In this document: positions 52,610 through 60,473 of the stretch, one piece after another | Layout: every line of letters begins with the position of its first letter | Position numbering within the stretch: the first letter of the stretch is position 1 | From: Roseibium porphyridii | GTDB lineage: Bacteria; Pseudomonadota; Alphaproteobacteria; Rhizobiales; Stappiaceae | Assembly: GCF_026191725.2 (NCBI RefSeq) | Contig: NZ_CP120863.1 | Location: 5,312,001 to 5,376,000 of the forward strand | Reading direction: 5' to 3' | Length of the DNA: 64,000 bases | Position numbers and translations under genes: made by a program | Notes under the pieces: generated by a model | Databases searched by the model: none | What the model was told of the DNA's origin: nothing | The model's input: the letters and a program-made list of their open reading frames with translations, nothing else

Positions 52610-54415
52610 ATGACGACGAAGACGCTTTCCAACATCAGAAACTTTTCCATCGTAGCCCACATCGATCATGGCAAGTCGACCCTGGCTGACCGGCTGATCC
52701 AGATGACCGGCACCATGACCGATCGGGAAATGACCGAACAGGTCCTCGATTCCATGGATATCGAGCGCGAGCGCGGCATCACGATCAAGGCCCAGACAGT
52801 CCGGCTCGTTTACAATGCCAAGGACGGCGAGCAATACACGCTGAACCTGATCGATACTCCTGGCCATGTGGACTTTGCCTATGAAGTCTCCCGGTCGCTT
52901 GCTGCCTGTGAGGGATCGTTGCTGGTGGTCGATGCCTCTCAGGGCGTCGAGGCCCAGACGCTTGCCAACGTCTATCAGGCCATCGACAACGACCACGAAA
53001 TTGTCACGGTCCTGAACAAGATCGATCTGCCTGCCGCTGAACCTGATCGCATCAAGGAACAGATCGAGGACGTGATCGGCATCGATGCGTCTGAAGCCTG
53101 CATGATTTCGGCCAAGACGGGTCTTGGTGTTGAAGACGTTTTGGAAGCAATCGTTCAAAAGCTTCCGGCACCCAATGGTGATCCTGATGACACGCTCAAG
53201 GCGATGTTGGTCGACAGCTGGTACGATACTTATCTTGGTGTGATGGTCCTGGTGCGCATCATCAATGGCTCTCTCAAGAAGGGCCAGAAGATCAAGATGA
53301 TGGGGACCGGCGCTTCTTATGACGTCGACAGGGTCGGCGTCATGACGCCCAAATTCCTTCAGGTCGAAGAGTTGAAAGCCGGCGAGATCGGGGTGATTAC
53401 CGGGTCGATCAAGGAAGTGGCCGACACGCGTGTCGGTGACACGATTACGCTCGACAAGAAACCCTGCGATGAACCATTGCCGGGCTTTAAGCCTGCGCAG
53501 CCGGTGGTCTTTTGTGGGCTGTTTCCTGTCGATGCCAATGACTTTGAGGATTTACGTGCGGCGATGGGCAAACTGCGCCTCAACGACGCCAGTTTTTCCT
53601 TTGAGATGGAAACGTCTGCTGCACTCGGTTTTGGTTTTCGTTGCGGCTTCCTGGGGCTGCTGCACCTGGAGATCATCCAGGAACGTCTTTCACGCGAATT
53701 CAATCTCGACCTGATCGCGACCGCGCCGTCCGTTGTCTATCAGATGTCATTGACCGATGGGTCGGACGTTGAGCTGCACAATCCGGCCGACATGCCGGAT
53801 ATCGTCAAGATCTCCGAGATCCGCGAACCCTGGATCCGGGCCACCATCATGACACCAGACGACTATCTCGGTGGCATCTTGAAACTTTGTCAGGAGCGTC
53901 GGGGCATTCAGGTCGAACTATCCTATGTGGGGTCTCGCGCCATGGTCGCCTACGACCTGCCGCTCAATGAAGTCGTGTTCGATTTCTACGACCGATTGAA
54001 ATCAATCTCAAAAGGCTATGCCTCCTTCGACTATCAGCTGTCAGACTATCGGGCCGGCGATCTGGTGAAAATGTCCATCCTCGTCAACGAGGAACCGGTC
54101 GACGCGCTTTCGGTCCTGGTACACCGCAGTCAGGCCGACCGGCGTGGGCGGGCCATGTGCGAAAAGCTGAAAGAGCTGATCCCCCGGCACATGTTCAAGA
54201 TTCCGATCCAGGCAGCGATCGGAGGCAGGGTTATCGCCCGCGAAACCATCTCCGCAATGCGCAAGGACGTGACCGCCAAGTGTTACGGCGGTGATGCCAC
54301 GCGTAAGCGCAAACTTCTGGAAAAACAGAAGGCCGGCAAAAAGAAGATGCGCCAGTTCGGCAAGGTGGAAATCCCGCAGGATGCCTTTATCCAGGCCCTG
54401 AAGATGGAAGAGTGA
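52610..54415 (+). CDS. lepA: Elongation factor 4 (LepA)
   Basis: 601-residue translational GTPase that back-translocates or remodels ribosomes. G1 is [15 protein letters not shown]2 EREERGIT-type (ERERGIT), G3 DTPGHVDF, G4 NKID and G5 SAKTGLGV, followed by the LepA-specific C terminus ending [17 protein letters not shown]. Length and content are standard (E. coli 599). Start follows AGGGGCGGCC. The gene is single, downstream of the convergent-divergent GNAT region. Confidence 0.97.
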   Translation: MTTKTLSNIRNFSIVAHIDHGKSTLADRLIQMTGTMTDREMTEQVLDSMDIERERGITIKAQTVRLVYNAKDGEQYTLNLIDTPGHVDFAYEVSRSLAACEGSLLVVDASQGVEAQTLANVYQAIDNDHEIVTVLNKIDLPAAEPDRIKEQIEDVIGIDASEACMISAKTGLGVEDVLEAIVQKLPAPNGDPDDTLKAMLVDSWYDTYLGVMVLVRIINGSLKKGQKIKMMGTGASYDVDRVGVMTPKFLQVEELKAGEIGVITGSIKEVADTRVGDTITLDKKPCDEPLPGFKPAQPVVFCGLFPVDANDFEDLRAAMGKLRLNDASFSFEMETSAALGFGFRCGFLGLLHLEIIQERLSREFNLDLIATAPSVVYQMSLTDGSDVELHNPADMPDIVKISEIREPWIRATIMTPDDYLGGILKLCQERRGIQVELSYVGSRAMVAYDLPLNEVVFDFYDRLKSISKGYASFDYQLSDYRAGDLVKMSILVNEEPVDALSVLVHRSQADRRGRAMCEKLKELIPRHMFKIPIQAAIGGRVIARETISAMRKDVTAKCYGGDATRKRKLLEKQKAGKKKMRQFGKVEIPQDAFIQALKMEE

Positions 54416-54512
54416 GAGAGCTGCCGGTTCATTAGACTGTCCATGTGCCGGTGAACCGTCGGCTGCTTTCAAACGGTCGGGATCGTCGGCAGCTGCTATG
54501 TCACCCTCAAAA

Positions 54513-54537
54513 TTCCGGGCCGCTCAAGCGGCCCGAA
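54513..54537 (-). terminator. Terminator of the LysR gene, overlapping its stop
   Basis: Perfect 8-bp stem CGGGCCGC / GCGGCCCG (54516-54523 and 54528-54535) with a TCAA loop that contains the LysR stop codon on the minus strand. On that strand it is followed by GGAATTTT. It may also stop lepA transcription from the other side. Confidence 0.65.
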
Positions 54538-55360
54538 ACGCCCTCAGGATCGCAGAACCGATTGCTGCTTTTTCCCGGCTGTAGAGGGTCATTCTGGTCT
54601 TGGGCAACTTTGGAAGCTGGTACTCTGCACCGATATCCCGGCAACCACCTGGTACGTTGCGCTTGTCGAGACAGGCTATGCCGAGGCCAGAGCTGACGGC
54701 CGCTTGAACCGCGCCGACACCCGTGCCGACAAAGGCGTCCTCAAACCCCACTCCTGCCGTGTTCAAAGCATTTGTGGCAAGCTGTCTCAATGCGCAACTG
54801 CTGGCCAACGCCACCAGCGGCAAGTTACTGCCCGCTTGCCATTGAAAGTCGTTTGAGGCCGTCCAGACGAGTTCTTCCTCAAAGGCTGTCTGACCCGTGG
54901 CTTCAACATCTTCAAAGCGGACCAAGACGGCATTGAACAGACCCGACTTGTAGTCACTAAAAAGACTGCCAGAAAGCCCAACCGTTACGTGCCAGCGGCA
55001 CTCCGGCAGTTCGAGACTGAGCTTCGCGATGATTTCTGGAAGTCGGGCTCCGGCTGCGTGGTCACTGATGCCCAATAAAACCTGTTTGGGGGTGTCCTTG
55101 CCGTTAGCCCGCGATATCACCCGATCGTGCAACGTAATCAATTCGCGCGCATCGTTCAAAAACCTTGCGCCGAATGCCGTCAGCTGAACAGATCGAGGAG
55201 ACCGTGCAAGCAATGTATTCCCGAGCCGCTCTTCCAGCTTCTTGATCTTGATGCTGACAGCCGACTGGCTCGCACCGGTTAACAAGCCAGCCTTGGTAAA
55301 ACTGTTGGTTTCTGCAACGCCAATGAAGGCCCGAAGAAGGTCCGGATCGAGATCAGTCAT
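54524..55360 (-). CDS. LysR-family transcriptional regulator (next to tautomerase)
   Basis: 278-residue LysR protein with N-terminal HTH (LRAFIGVAETNSFTKAGLL, then GASQSAVSIKIKKLEERLGN) and a periplasmic-binding-like effector domain. It is divergent from the tautomerase gene by 104 bp of AT-rich DNA and probably controls it; LysR sites with T-N11-A may lie there but no single copy stands out. The stop sits in the loop of its terminator. Effector unknown. Confidence 0.87.
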   Translation of the reverse strand: MTDLDPDLLRAFIGVAETNSFTKAGLLTGASQSAVSIKIKKLEERLGNTLLARSPRSVQLTAFGARFLNDARELITLHDRVISRANGKDTPKQVLLGISDHAAGARLPEIIAKLSLELPECRWHVTVGLSGSLFSDYKSGLFNAVLVRFEDVEATGQTAFEEELVWTASNDFQWQAGSNLPLVALASSCALRQLATNALNTAGVGFEDAFVGTGVGAVQAAVSSGLGIACLDKRNVPGGCRDIGAEYQLPKLPKTRMTLYSREKAAIGSAILRAFRAA

Positions 55361-55464
55361 TTATCTATTATAAATTCGAATTATAAATATATCAAAGATT
55401 TGTTTCATTCATGCATAGGTGCCGATTAGCGTCCTCTTACAGCCATGAACACTAAGAGGTCGAT

Positions 55465-55866
55465 ATGCCGCTCACCCAGATTTCCATTCGTAAGGGCTCA
55501 AAAACCGAGACTCAAAAACGCACGCTTTTCAATGAGATTTACTTATCCATGCGAGAGACGATCGATGTTCCGGAGGACGATCGGTTCATGACCTTGACTG
55601 AATATGCCACCGAGGACTTTGACTTCGGCCGACACTACATGAATATCGCCCGGTCCGACGACCTGATCTTGATCCGTTTGACCGTCAGCAACACGCGGAG
55701 CGCCGATCAGAAACAAGCACTCTTCAAGCGCATTGCGGACGGTCTGGTGCGTGAATTGGGCGTACGGCCGGAAGATGTCTTCATCAGTCTGGTCGAGACC
55801 AATCCGGAAAACTGGTCGTTCGGGCATGGCATAGCGCAATATGCGGAAAAAGCGCTTCCGACCTGA
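55465..55866 (+). CDS. Tautomerase-family protein
   Basis: 133-residue fused (long) tautomerase-superfamily protein. After Met removal it begins with the catalytic Pro (MPLTQISIRKG). Two half-repeats are expected in a protein this long, and FGRHYMNIARSDDLILIRLTV and VRPEDVFISLVETNPENWSFGHG are recognisable in the family (split here). Reaction probably isomerisation or dehalogenation of an unsaturated acid, unknown. Divergent LysR gene is its likely regulator. Ribosome site is GAGG a few bases before the start. Confidence 0.85.
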   Translation: MPLTQISIRKGSKTETQKRTLFNEIYLSMRETIDVPEDDRFMTLTEYATEDFDFGRHYMNIARSDDLILIRLTVSNTRSADQKQALFKRIADGLVRELGVRPEDVFISLVETNPENWSFGHGIAQYAEKALPT

Positions 55867-55892
55867 GAGATCAAAGGATACCGGCCTTAATG

Positions 55893-56492
55893 CTAATCAA
55901 CGGCGACCACCTTGCCGGTAATCCCGCCTTCAACGCATTTGGCGTAGGCAAGACCAACCCTCTTGGACGATACGGGATCATGGCCCGGGAACCAGGCCCC
56001 GTATTGATCAGCGGAGACGTCAAGCAAACCCGGGCTGACCGCGTTAAGTCGCAGGTTTCGTGGCAAATCGATTGCAGCTGAAGTCACGAACCCACCCAGA
56101 GCTCCATTGGCGATTGCCGCTCCCGTTCCCATCCGAACTGGGTCACGGTCCAGGATGCCGCTCGTCAACGTGAAGGACCCACCTTCGCGGACCGTCTCCA
56201 ACCCGAACAGAACGAGGTTGATTTGAGTGAGCACCTTGTTCTCCAGACCAAAACGAAACTTATCTGTCGTCATGTCGCTCACACGCCCGAATTCCACCTC
56301 ACCGGCGGCCGAGATAACAGCATCGACGGGGCCGATTTGCCGGTACATTGCCTCGATACTGTCTCCAGAGGTCAAGTCGACCTGAATATCTCCAGATGAA
56401 CGTCCGGCTGAAACGACATCATGGCGCGAAGCGAGCTCTGCATAAGCGGCTCTTCCAACGTCACCGGACGCGCCGACCAAAATGATCTTCAT
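55893..56492 (-). CDS. Short SDR-family protein lacking Tyr-Lys dyad
   Basis: 199-residue Rossmann protein beginning MKIILVGASGDVGRAAYAEL. The NAD(P) site and an active-site-like TSG are present, but where SDRs carry YxxxK this protein has Ala and Asn in MGTGAAIANGALGGF, so it is either inactive as a dehydrogenase or uses other residues. Similar sequences recur in this small SDR group, so it is not simple decay. The start overlaps the MerR gene stop by 4 bp, so MerR controls it. Confidence 0.83.
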   Translation of the reverse strand: MKIILVGASGDVGRAAYAELASRHDVVSAGRSSGDIQVDLTSGDSIEAMYRQIGPVDAVISAAGEVEFGRVSDMTTDKFRFGLENKVLTQINLVLFGLETVREGGSFTLTSGILDRDPVRMGTGAAIANGALGGFVTSAAIDLPRNLRLNAVSPGLLDVSADQYGAWFPGHDPVSSKRVGLAYAKCVEGGITGKVVAVD

Positions 56493-56851
56493 GAAAGGCC
56501 TCCTTCAATCTTTTTGTAGGTCGCAATCTTGTGGGCCAGCACTTCTTGGCATCGATCCAGATCGAGCCTCCGCTGGCGCAGGCGCTTCTCATGTTTCAAC
56601 AAGACATCTTTGCGCTCACCGATGGTGGTCTCGCCCTGGCGGTAGAGCGCCGCAAAACGCTGCATCTCCTTCATCGGCATTCCGGTTTTTCGAAGCCAGT
56701 ACAGCAGTGTGAGCCACTCGATGTTCTCGCCCGTAAACTGGCGCAAGCCGTCGGGGCCGCGTTCAATTGCAGGAACGAGCCCGGATTTCTCGTAGTATCT
56801 GATAGTGTCCGCGCTCAAGCCTGACTTCGCCGATGCTTCCGATATCCTCAT
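56489..56851 (-). CDS. MerR-family transcriptional regulator
   Basis: 120-residue MerR protein: winged helix MRISEASAKSGLSADTIRYY then EKSGLVPAIERGPDGLRQFT, and a dimer helix rich in Arg, Lys and Glu. It lacks the Cys residues used by metal sensors and so likely senses an organic or redox signal. ATG at 56851 with AGGTGAGGG upstream is taken; the frame runs open 57 bp further into the promoter. Gene order MerR-SDR with 4-bp overlap and a stretched promoter means it controls itself and the SDR. Confidence 0.9.
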   Translation of the reverse strand: MRISEASAKSGLSADTIRYYEKSGLVPAIERGPDGLRQFTGENIEWLTLLYWLRKTGMPMKEMQRFAALYRQGETTIGERKDVLLKHEKRLRQRRLDLDRCQEVLAHKIATYKKIEGGLS

Positions 56852-56877
56852 ATCCCTCACCTGCTGGATTTGTAAAA

Positions 56878-56908
56878 ATCCTACCGGGTTGAAGTCACTC
56901 CAAGTCAA
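56878..56908 (-). promoter_or_regulatory. Stretched MerR-type promoter
   Basis: On the minus strand TTGACT (56908-56903) and TAGGAT (56883-56878) are 19 bp apart, the long spacer typical of MerR-controlled promoters. The spacer holds the inverted pair TTGGAG and CTTCAA, the expected operator position. Transcription would begin about 20 bp before the MerR start codon. Confidence 0.85.
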
Positions 56909-56960
56909 GTGTGTCAGGCATGAAATGCAAAGCGGCTGCGTGTTGAGCTATCGGCAAAAC

Positions 56961-56999
56961 CAGAAACGGCGCCGGAAGGGATCCAAGCGCCGTTTTCTG
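56961..56999. terminator. Terminator-like hairpin between MerR and the tiny gene
   Basis: CAGAAACGGCGC (56961-56972) pairs with GCGCCGTTTTCTG (56987-56999). It is followed by T-rich sequence on both strands, so it may end transcription from the tiny gene on the minus strand. Confidence 0.6.
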
Positions 57000-57007
57000 T
57001 GTTTCCA

Positions 57008-57067
57008 ACCGACCCTTTCGGGTCGATCAATTTTGTATCGACCGACGTTTCAGCCGGTCGGTTGCTG
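57008..57067. other. Nested alternating dyads behind the tiny gene
   Basis: Four short segments alternate: CCGACC (57009-57014), GGTCGAT (about 57021-57027), ATCGACC (57038-57044) and GGTCGG (57057-57062). The first can pair with the second, the second with the third, and the third with the fourth, or the outer ones with each other. Such mutually exclusive stems look like a switch or a multi-hairpin 3' end. Confidence 0.5.
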
Positions 57068-57238
57068 TTAAAGCCTGCCGAGTGGCAAGTCTGCCAATTC
57101 ACGCTGGCTCATACGCTGGATCGCCGGATGGGAGAGCGGGTCGGTCCGATCGTAAGCGGAAGCTGGCCGTGCTCTGAATTGGCGTCGCATAAACAGTTTC
57201 ATCATGAGTTTAAGTCTCCTTTTTATTGTTTTTCTCAT
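57068..57238 (-). CDS. Tiny basic protein (45-56 residues), not previously called
   Basis: A minus-strand reading frame ends at 57068. Two in-frame starts each have a good ribosome site: ATG at 57238 after AAGGA (spacing 7), giving 56 residues, and ATG at 57205 after AGGAG (spacing 10), giving 45. The C-terminal part HPAIQRMSQRELADLPLGRL recalls tiny proteins (DUF1127-like) seen next to LysR genes in alphaproteobacteria, where RELAD-type motifs recur. N terminus is very basic. It is divergent from a LysR gene 100 bp away that may control it. Function unknown. Confidence 0.6.
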   Translation of the reverse strand: MRKTIKRRLKLMMKLFMRRQFRARPASAYDRTDPLSHPAIQRMSQRELADLPLGRL

Positions 57239-57323
57239 CGCCAAATCCTTCTTTTGAATTTAGCTTGACTTCATATATATGCTCTGAATTTCGATAAATA
57301 AATCGACTTTTTGTGATTTTCAG

Positions 57324-57338
57324 TATAGTTTTTCTAAA
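57324..57338 (+). promoter_or_regulatory. Probable -10 of a leaderless LysR message
   Basis: TATAGT at 57324-57329 would start RNA at about 57336-57339, at or next to the ATG of the LysR gene. A weak TCGACT -35-like box lies 15 bp upstream. Confidence 0.45.
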
Positions 57339-58256
57339 ATGAAAAATCTGAACTCCATACACTTGTCAGGCCTACGAGCTGTCGAAGCAGTTGGGCGTCT
57401 GGGCTCAATCAAAACCGCTTCAGAGGAACTTGGCGTAACGATGGGTGCTGTCAGTCAACAGGTTCAAAGGACCGAAGCCCAGCTTGGCGTTCAGCTTTTT
57501 GAACGGCAAAACCGTTTGTTGCTGCCGACGCCTCATCTCCTGGCCATGCAGCCACATCTCACGTCCGCAATGTCCTCGCTATCGACCGCGATCGCTACGA
57601 CGCAAAGAGGTCGTGAAGATGCCCTAACGATCTCTGTCGCGCCTGTCTTCGCCGGCAAGTGGCTGGTCTGGCACCTGAAAAAATTCAACCGCGCATTCCC
57701 GGATGTGCGTGTCCGCGTCGAGGCGACCGTCGATCTGGTTGATCCGGACGCCAGCGATGTCGACCTGTGCATTCGTGTTGGTGAAGGACCCTATCCAGGG
57801 CTGAACGCAGAAAAGCTGTTGAACCAGCGAGTTTTCCCTGTCTGCAGCCCAGCATTGGCAGATCAGATCAAAGGCCCTGAAGACATCGGCCGTTTGCCCA
57901 TCATTCGCGACCCGGGCCAGATGTTTTCCTGGCAGACATGGCTAGACCTTTTTGGTCTTAACGAGAGCATCCTTCAGGACGGGCCAACCTTTTCGGATGG
58001 CTCGCTTTGCCTTGACGCTGCCATTGCCGGCCAGGGGGTCTTTCTCGCCTGGGAAACGTTAGCCGTCTACGCTGTGAAGTCCGGCCAGCTTGTTTCCCCT
58101 TTTCCGCAAAGACCGGCAACCGGATTGGGGTACTGGCTGATCAGCGGCAAAAACGCTCCAAGAACCAGGGCGAAACAGGCCTTCGGGAACTGGCTCAAGG
58201 AAGAGCTGCAAACGTCGATAGGCCGACCGAAAGGGGCGGATGTGGTGGTTGATTAG
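57339..58256 (+). CDS. LysR-family regulator (GcvA-like)
   Basis: 305-residue LysR protein of the GcvA type: HTH LSGLRAVEAVGRLGSIKTAS with GVTMGAVSQQVQRTEAQLG, and an effector domain with ISVAPVFAGKWLVWHLKKF and DLCIRVGEGPYPG. No Shine-Dalgarno sequence precedes ATG at 57339, and TATAGT at 57324-57329 puts the start of transcription within a few bases of the ATG, so the message may be leaderless. Divergent partner is the tiny gene. Confidence 0.87.
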   Translation: MKNLNSIHLSGLRAVEAVGRLGSIKTASEELGVTMGAVSQQVQRTEAQLGVQLFERQNRLLLPTPHLLAMQPHLTSAMSSLSTAIATTQRGREDALTISVAPVFAGKWLVWHLKKFNRAFPDVRVRVEATVDLVDPDASDVDLCIRVGEGPYPGLNAEKLLNQRVFPVCSPALADQIKGPEDIGRLPIIRDPGQMFSWQTWLDLFGLNESILQDGPTFSDGSLCLDAAIAGQGVFLAWETLAVYAVKSGQLVSPFPQRPATGLGYWLISGKNAPRTRAKQAFGNWLKEELQTSIGRPKGADVVVD

Positions 58257-58645
58257 TCTTGTGCGGGTGCGTGACCCAGCACTGTTAGGGTGAAAGCGGT
58301 CTGCGCCTGAATTCACCTTGCACCTTTTCCGCTTGCCTTCCCCCGTTCATTCGGTAAATTGGCGGCCATGATTTACCGCATCGCACATATTTGCCGTTCC
58401 GGCCAAGCCAACGCTCTGCTGTCGCAGCCGGGTGTTTGTGTGCGTCTGCGTGAGCTGCAGGGCCCCGCTTGCGGGCGATTTATGCGCTAACGCGCTCTTC
58501 TTCCGGCGCTTTTCTTTTCACTCGGGGCTCACGCAATAATGCGTTTGAGGCCGTGGCATTGTGCGCCATTATTCGCTAAAAGGTCCCGACTTTCAGTTTC
58601 GACACAGATGCGCGCAACTCAGCGCGAACCGACCACCGAGCACGC
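58257..58645 (+). other. Leader region upstream of pheS
   Basis: 389 bp with no ribosomal-protein gene (rplT) in front of pheS as in many bacteria. A promoter TTGCCT-16 bp-TAAATT (58333-58360) is followed at once by a 40-codon frame (58368-58490), whose end overlaps a GC-rich CCCGC/GCGGG dyad and then three GCGC segments (58484-58487, 58492-58495, 58506-58509) with a trailing T run (58510-58518). The rest to pheS shows nothing clear. It may be an attenuator. Confidence 0.45.
58368..58490 (+). CDS. Possible leaderless leader peptide of pheST
   Basis: 40-codon frame: MIYRIAHICRSGQANALLSQ followed by PGVCVRLRELQGPACGRFMR. The -10 box TAAATT ends at 58360 and its expected RNA start is the A of this ATG, as for the leaderless trpL of Sinorhizobium. 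It is not Phe-rich (one Phe near the end), so a simple phenylalanine attenuator is doubtful; it has three Cys and seven Arg. Coding is a hypothesis only. Confidence 0.35.
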   Translation: MIYRIAHICRSGQANALLSQPGVCVRLRELQGPACGRFMR

Positions 58646-59728
58646 ATGTCCAATCTCGACACACTTGAATCCGAACTTCTGACCGCCATTGACGGTGCGG
58701 ATGATGAAGCCACTCTGGAGGACGTCCGCGTCCAGGCCCTTGGAAAAAAGGGCAAGATTTCCGAGCAAATGAAGACGCTTGGCAAGATGACGCCCGATGA
58801 ACGCCAGGTCATGGGGCCGGCGCTTAACGGCCTCAAGGCAAAGATCACTGACGCTATATCCGCTCGCAAGGATGTTCTGGCGGAAGCCGCTCTCGAGGCG
58901 CGCCTTGCAAGCGAAAAGGTCGATGTGAGCCTTCCGCTACGCCCGGCAGCAACCGAGACGGGCCGCATACACCCGGTCAGCCAGGTGATTGATGAACTCA
59001 CGGCGATCTTCGCCGATATGGGGTTTTCCATTGCCGAAGGTCCGGATGTTGAAACCGATGAACTGAACTTCACCGCGCTGAACTTCCCGGAGGGCCACCC
59101 GGCGCGCGAAATGCACGACACGTTCTTCTTCAACGAGAAGGCCGATGGCGAACGGTTGCTCCTGCGCACGCACACCTCTCCGGTTCAGATCCGGACCATG
59201 CGGACACAGGAACCGCCGATCCGCGTCATCATTCCCGGACGAACCTATCGCTGTGACAGTGACCAAACCCACACGCCGATGTTCCACCAGGTGGAAGGTC
59301 TTGTCATCGACAAGGGCAGCCACTTCGGCCACCTGAAATGGGTCCTGCGCGAATTCTGCAAGTCGTTCTTCGAGGTGGATGACATAAAGATGCGGTTCCG
59401 GCCAAGTTTCTTCCCGTTCACCGAGCCGTCCATGGAAGTTGACATCCAGTGCGATCGGTCCGGCGGTGAAGTGAAAATCGGCCAGGGCGAAGACTGGCTT
59501 GAGATTCTAGGCTGCGGCATGGTGCATCCGAACGTCATCCGCAACTGCGGCCTCGATCCCGATGTCTATCAGGGCTTTGCCTGGGGCATGGGTATCGACC
59601 GGATAGCCATGCTCAAATATGGCATGCCGGACCTTCGGGCCTTCTTTGACGCGGATGTGCGCTGGATACAGCACTACGGCTTCCGCCCGCTTGACCTGCC
59701 GACATTGTTCGGCGGGTTGTCGAGTTAA
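58646..59728 (+). CDS. pheS: Phenylalanyl-tRNA synthetase alpha subunit
   Basis: Class II aminoacyl-tRNA synthetase catalytic subunit, 360 residues, forming the (alpha-beta)2 enzyme with PheT. N-terminal coiled coil (1-85) binds tRNA; motif 2 region [12 protein letters not shown] and [10 protein letters not shown], and motif 3 [14 protein letters not shown] are seen. The phenylalanine-pocket segment reads [15 protein letters not shown]. Start ATG has weak upstream GAG. Downstream of the leader region. Confidence 0.96.
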   Translation: MSNLDTLESELLTAIDGADDEATLEDVRVQALGKKGKISEQMKTLGKMTPDERQVMGPALNGLKAKITDAISARKDVLAEAALEARLASEKVDVSLPLRPAATETGRIHPVSQVIDELTAIFADMGFSIAEGPDVETDELNFTALNFPEGHPAREMHDTFFFNEKADGERLLLRTHTSPVQIRTMRTQEPPIRVIIPGRTYRCDSDQTHTPMFHQVEGLVIDKGSHFGHLKWVLREFCKSFFEVDDIKMRFRPSFFPFTEPSMEVDIQCDRSGGEVKIGQGEDWLEILGCGMVHPNVIRNCGLDPDVYQGFAWGMGIDRIAMLKYGMPDLRAFFDADVRWIQHYGFRPLDLPTLFGGLSS

Positions 59729-59757
59729 TCTTCTGGACCTTTGGGGGGCGATCATCC

Positions 59758-60411
59758 ATGTCACTGCTGACCCGGCTCTTTCTCGCTTTAGCGCTTTCGT
59801 TCGCAGCTGTTTTGCCAGCTGCAGCGCAGACCACCGACAAGGACGCGCGCGTACCAACGCCAACATCCTTTTTGGAAGCCTGTGCTGAAAAAATCGAAAG
59901 CCGTGGGCGACTGCGGTTCTGCGATACCTATTTTCGCGACAAGCTCGGAACGGAAGCCGATTCGCTGCTGTATCTCAGAGACCGCATCACCCGCCTGAGA
60001 GCGAGCCATGAGGCAAGCTCCACGGAAAAGTATCAGAGCTTTCTTCAGGCGATTTATATCGTGGCCTTTCTGACCATCGCCTCGATCGTCCTGATTGCAA
60101 GCGACCGCCGCATCGGTGGCACTGCCAAATGGGCGGGACTGACAAGCACCGCGGCTCTTCTGGTGATGGTTGTGATCGTCGCCATGGGCTGGCTCGGAAA
60201 GTACCGCGCGGAATATGCGGCTCAGTTTGAGCTCGGCATCCTTCGCGACCGGATCGAGACAGAAGCGGCGCAGGCAATCGCAACCGGCAATCAGATCACG
60301 CCGGACATGGTGCGTCGCTGGACCGAGGACTTTTCCGACATCGGCCGCCGCTTTGCAGTGAGCTATGCCGACGCCACGTTGCTGCCCGAAGTTCACCGAC
60401 TGAGTAACTGA
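59758..60411 (+). CDS. Small membrane protein between pheS and pheT
   Basis: 217-residue protein with a signal peptide (1-23, cleaved after AAA), a periplasmic part with two Cys (residues about 42 and 55, FLEACAEK and RFCDTYF), two membrane helices (about 97-115 and 126-146) and a C-terminal helix domain. I do not recognise a domain. The position inside the pheST operon (29 bp after pheS, 62 bp before pheT) is known from other alphaproteobacteria as a recurrent but unexplained insertion; that recall is not verified. The start has GGGGGGCGA upstream. Confidence 0.8.
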   Translation: MSLLTRLFLALALSFAAVLPAAAQTTDKDARVPTPTSFLEACAEKIESRGRLRFCDTYFRDKLGTEADSLLYLRDRITRLRASHEASSTEKYQSFLQAIYIVAFLTIASIVLIASDRRIGGTAKWAGLTSTAALLVMVVIVAMGWLGKYRAEYAAQFELGILRDRIETEAAQAIATGNQITPDMVRRWTEDFSDIGRRFAVSYADATLLPEVHRLSN

Positions 60412-60473
60412 CCGGCAATTTGACCAGATTTGCGGCCCACTAGCGCCGCATGACCGATTGAAGAGTAAAGATT

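Noticed and set aside
56914..57102. Minus-strand open frame of 62 codons between MerR and LysR
   Set aside because: It overlaps the end of the better-supported tiny gene in another frame and covers hairpins; no ribosome site.
57324..57338. LysR start codon moved to a later Met with a ribosome site
   Set aside because: No better Met is available without losing the helix-turn-helix, so the no-leader model is kept.
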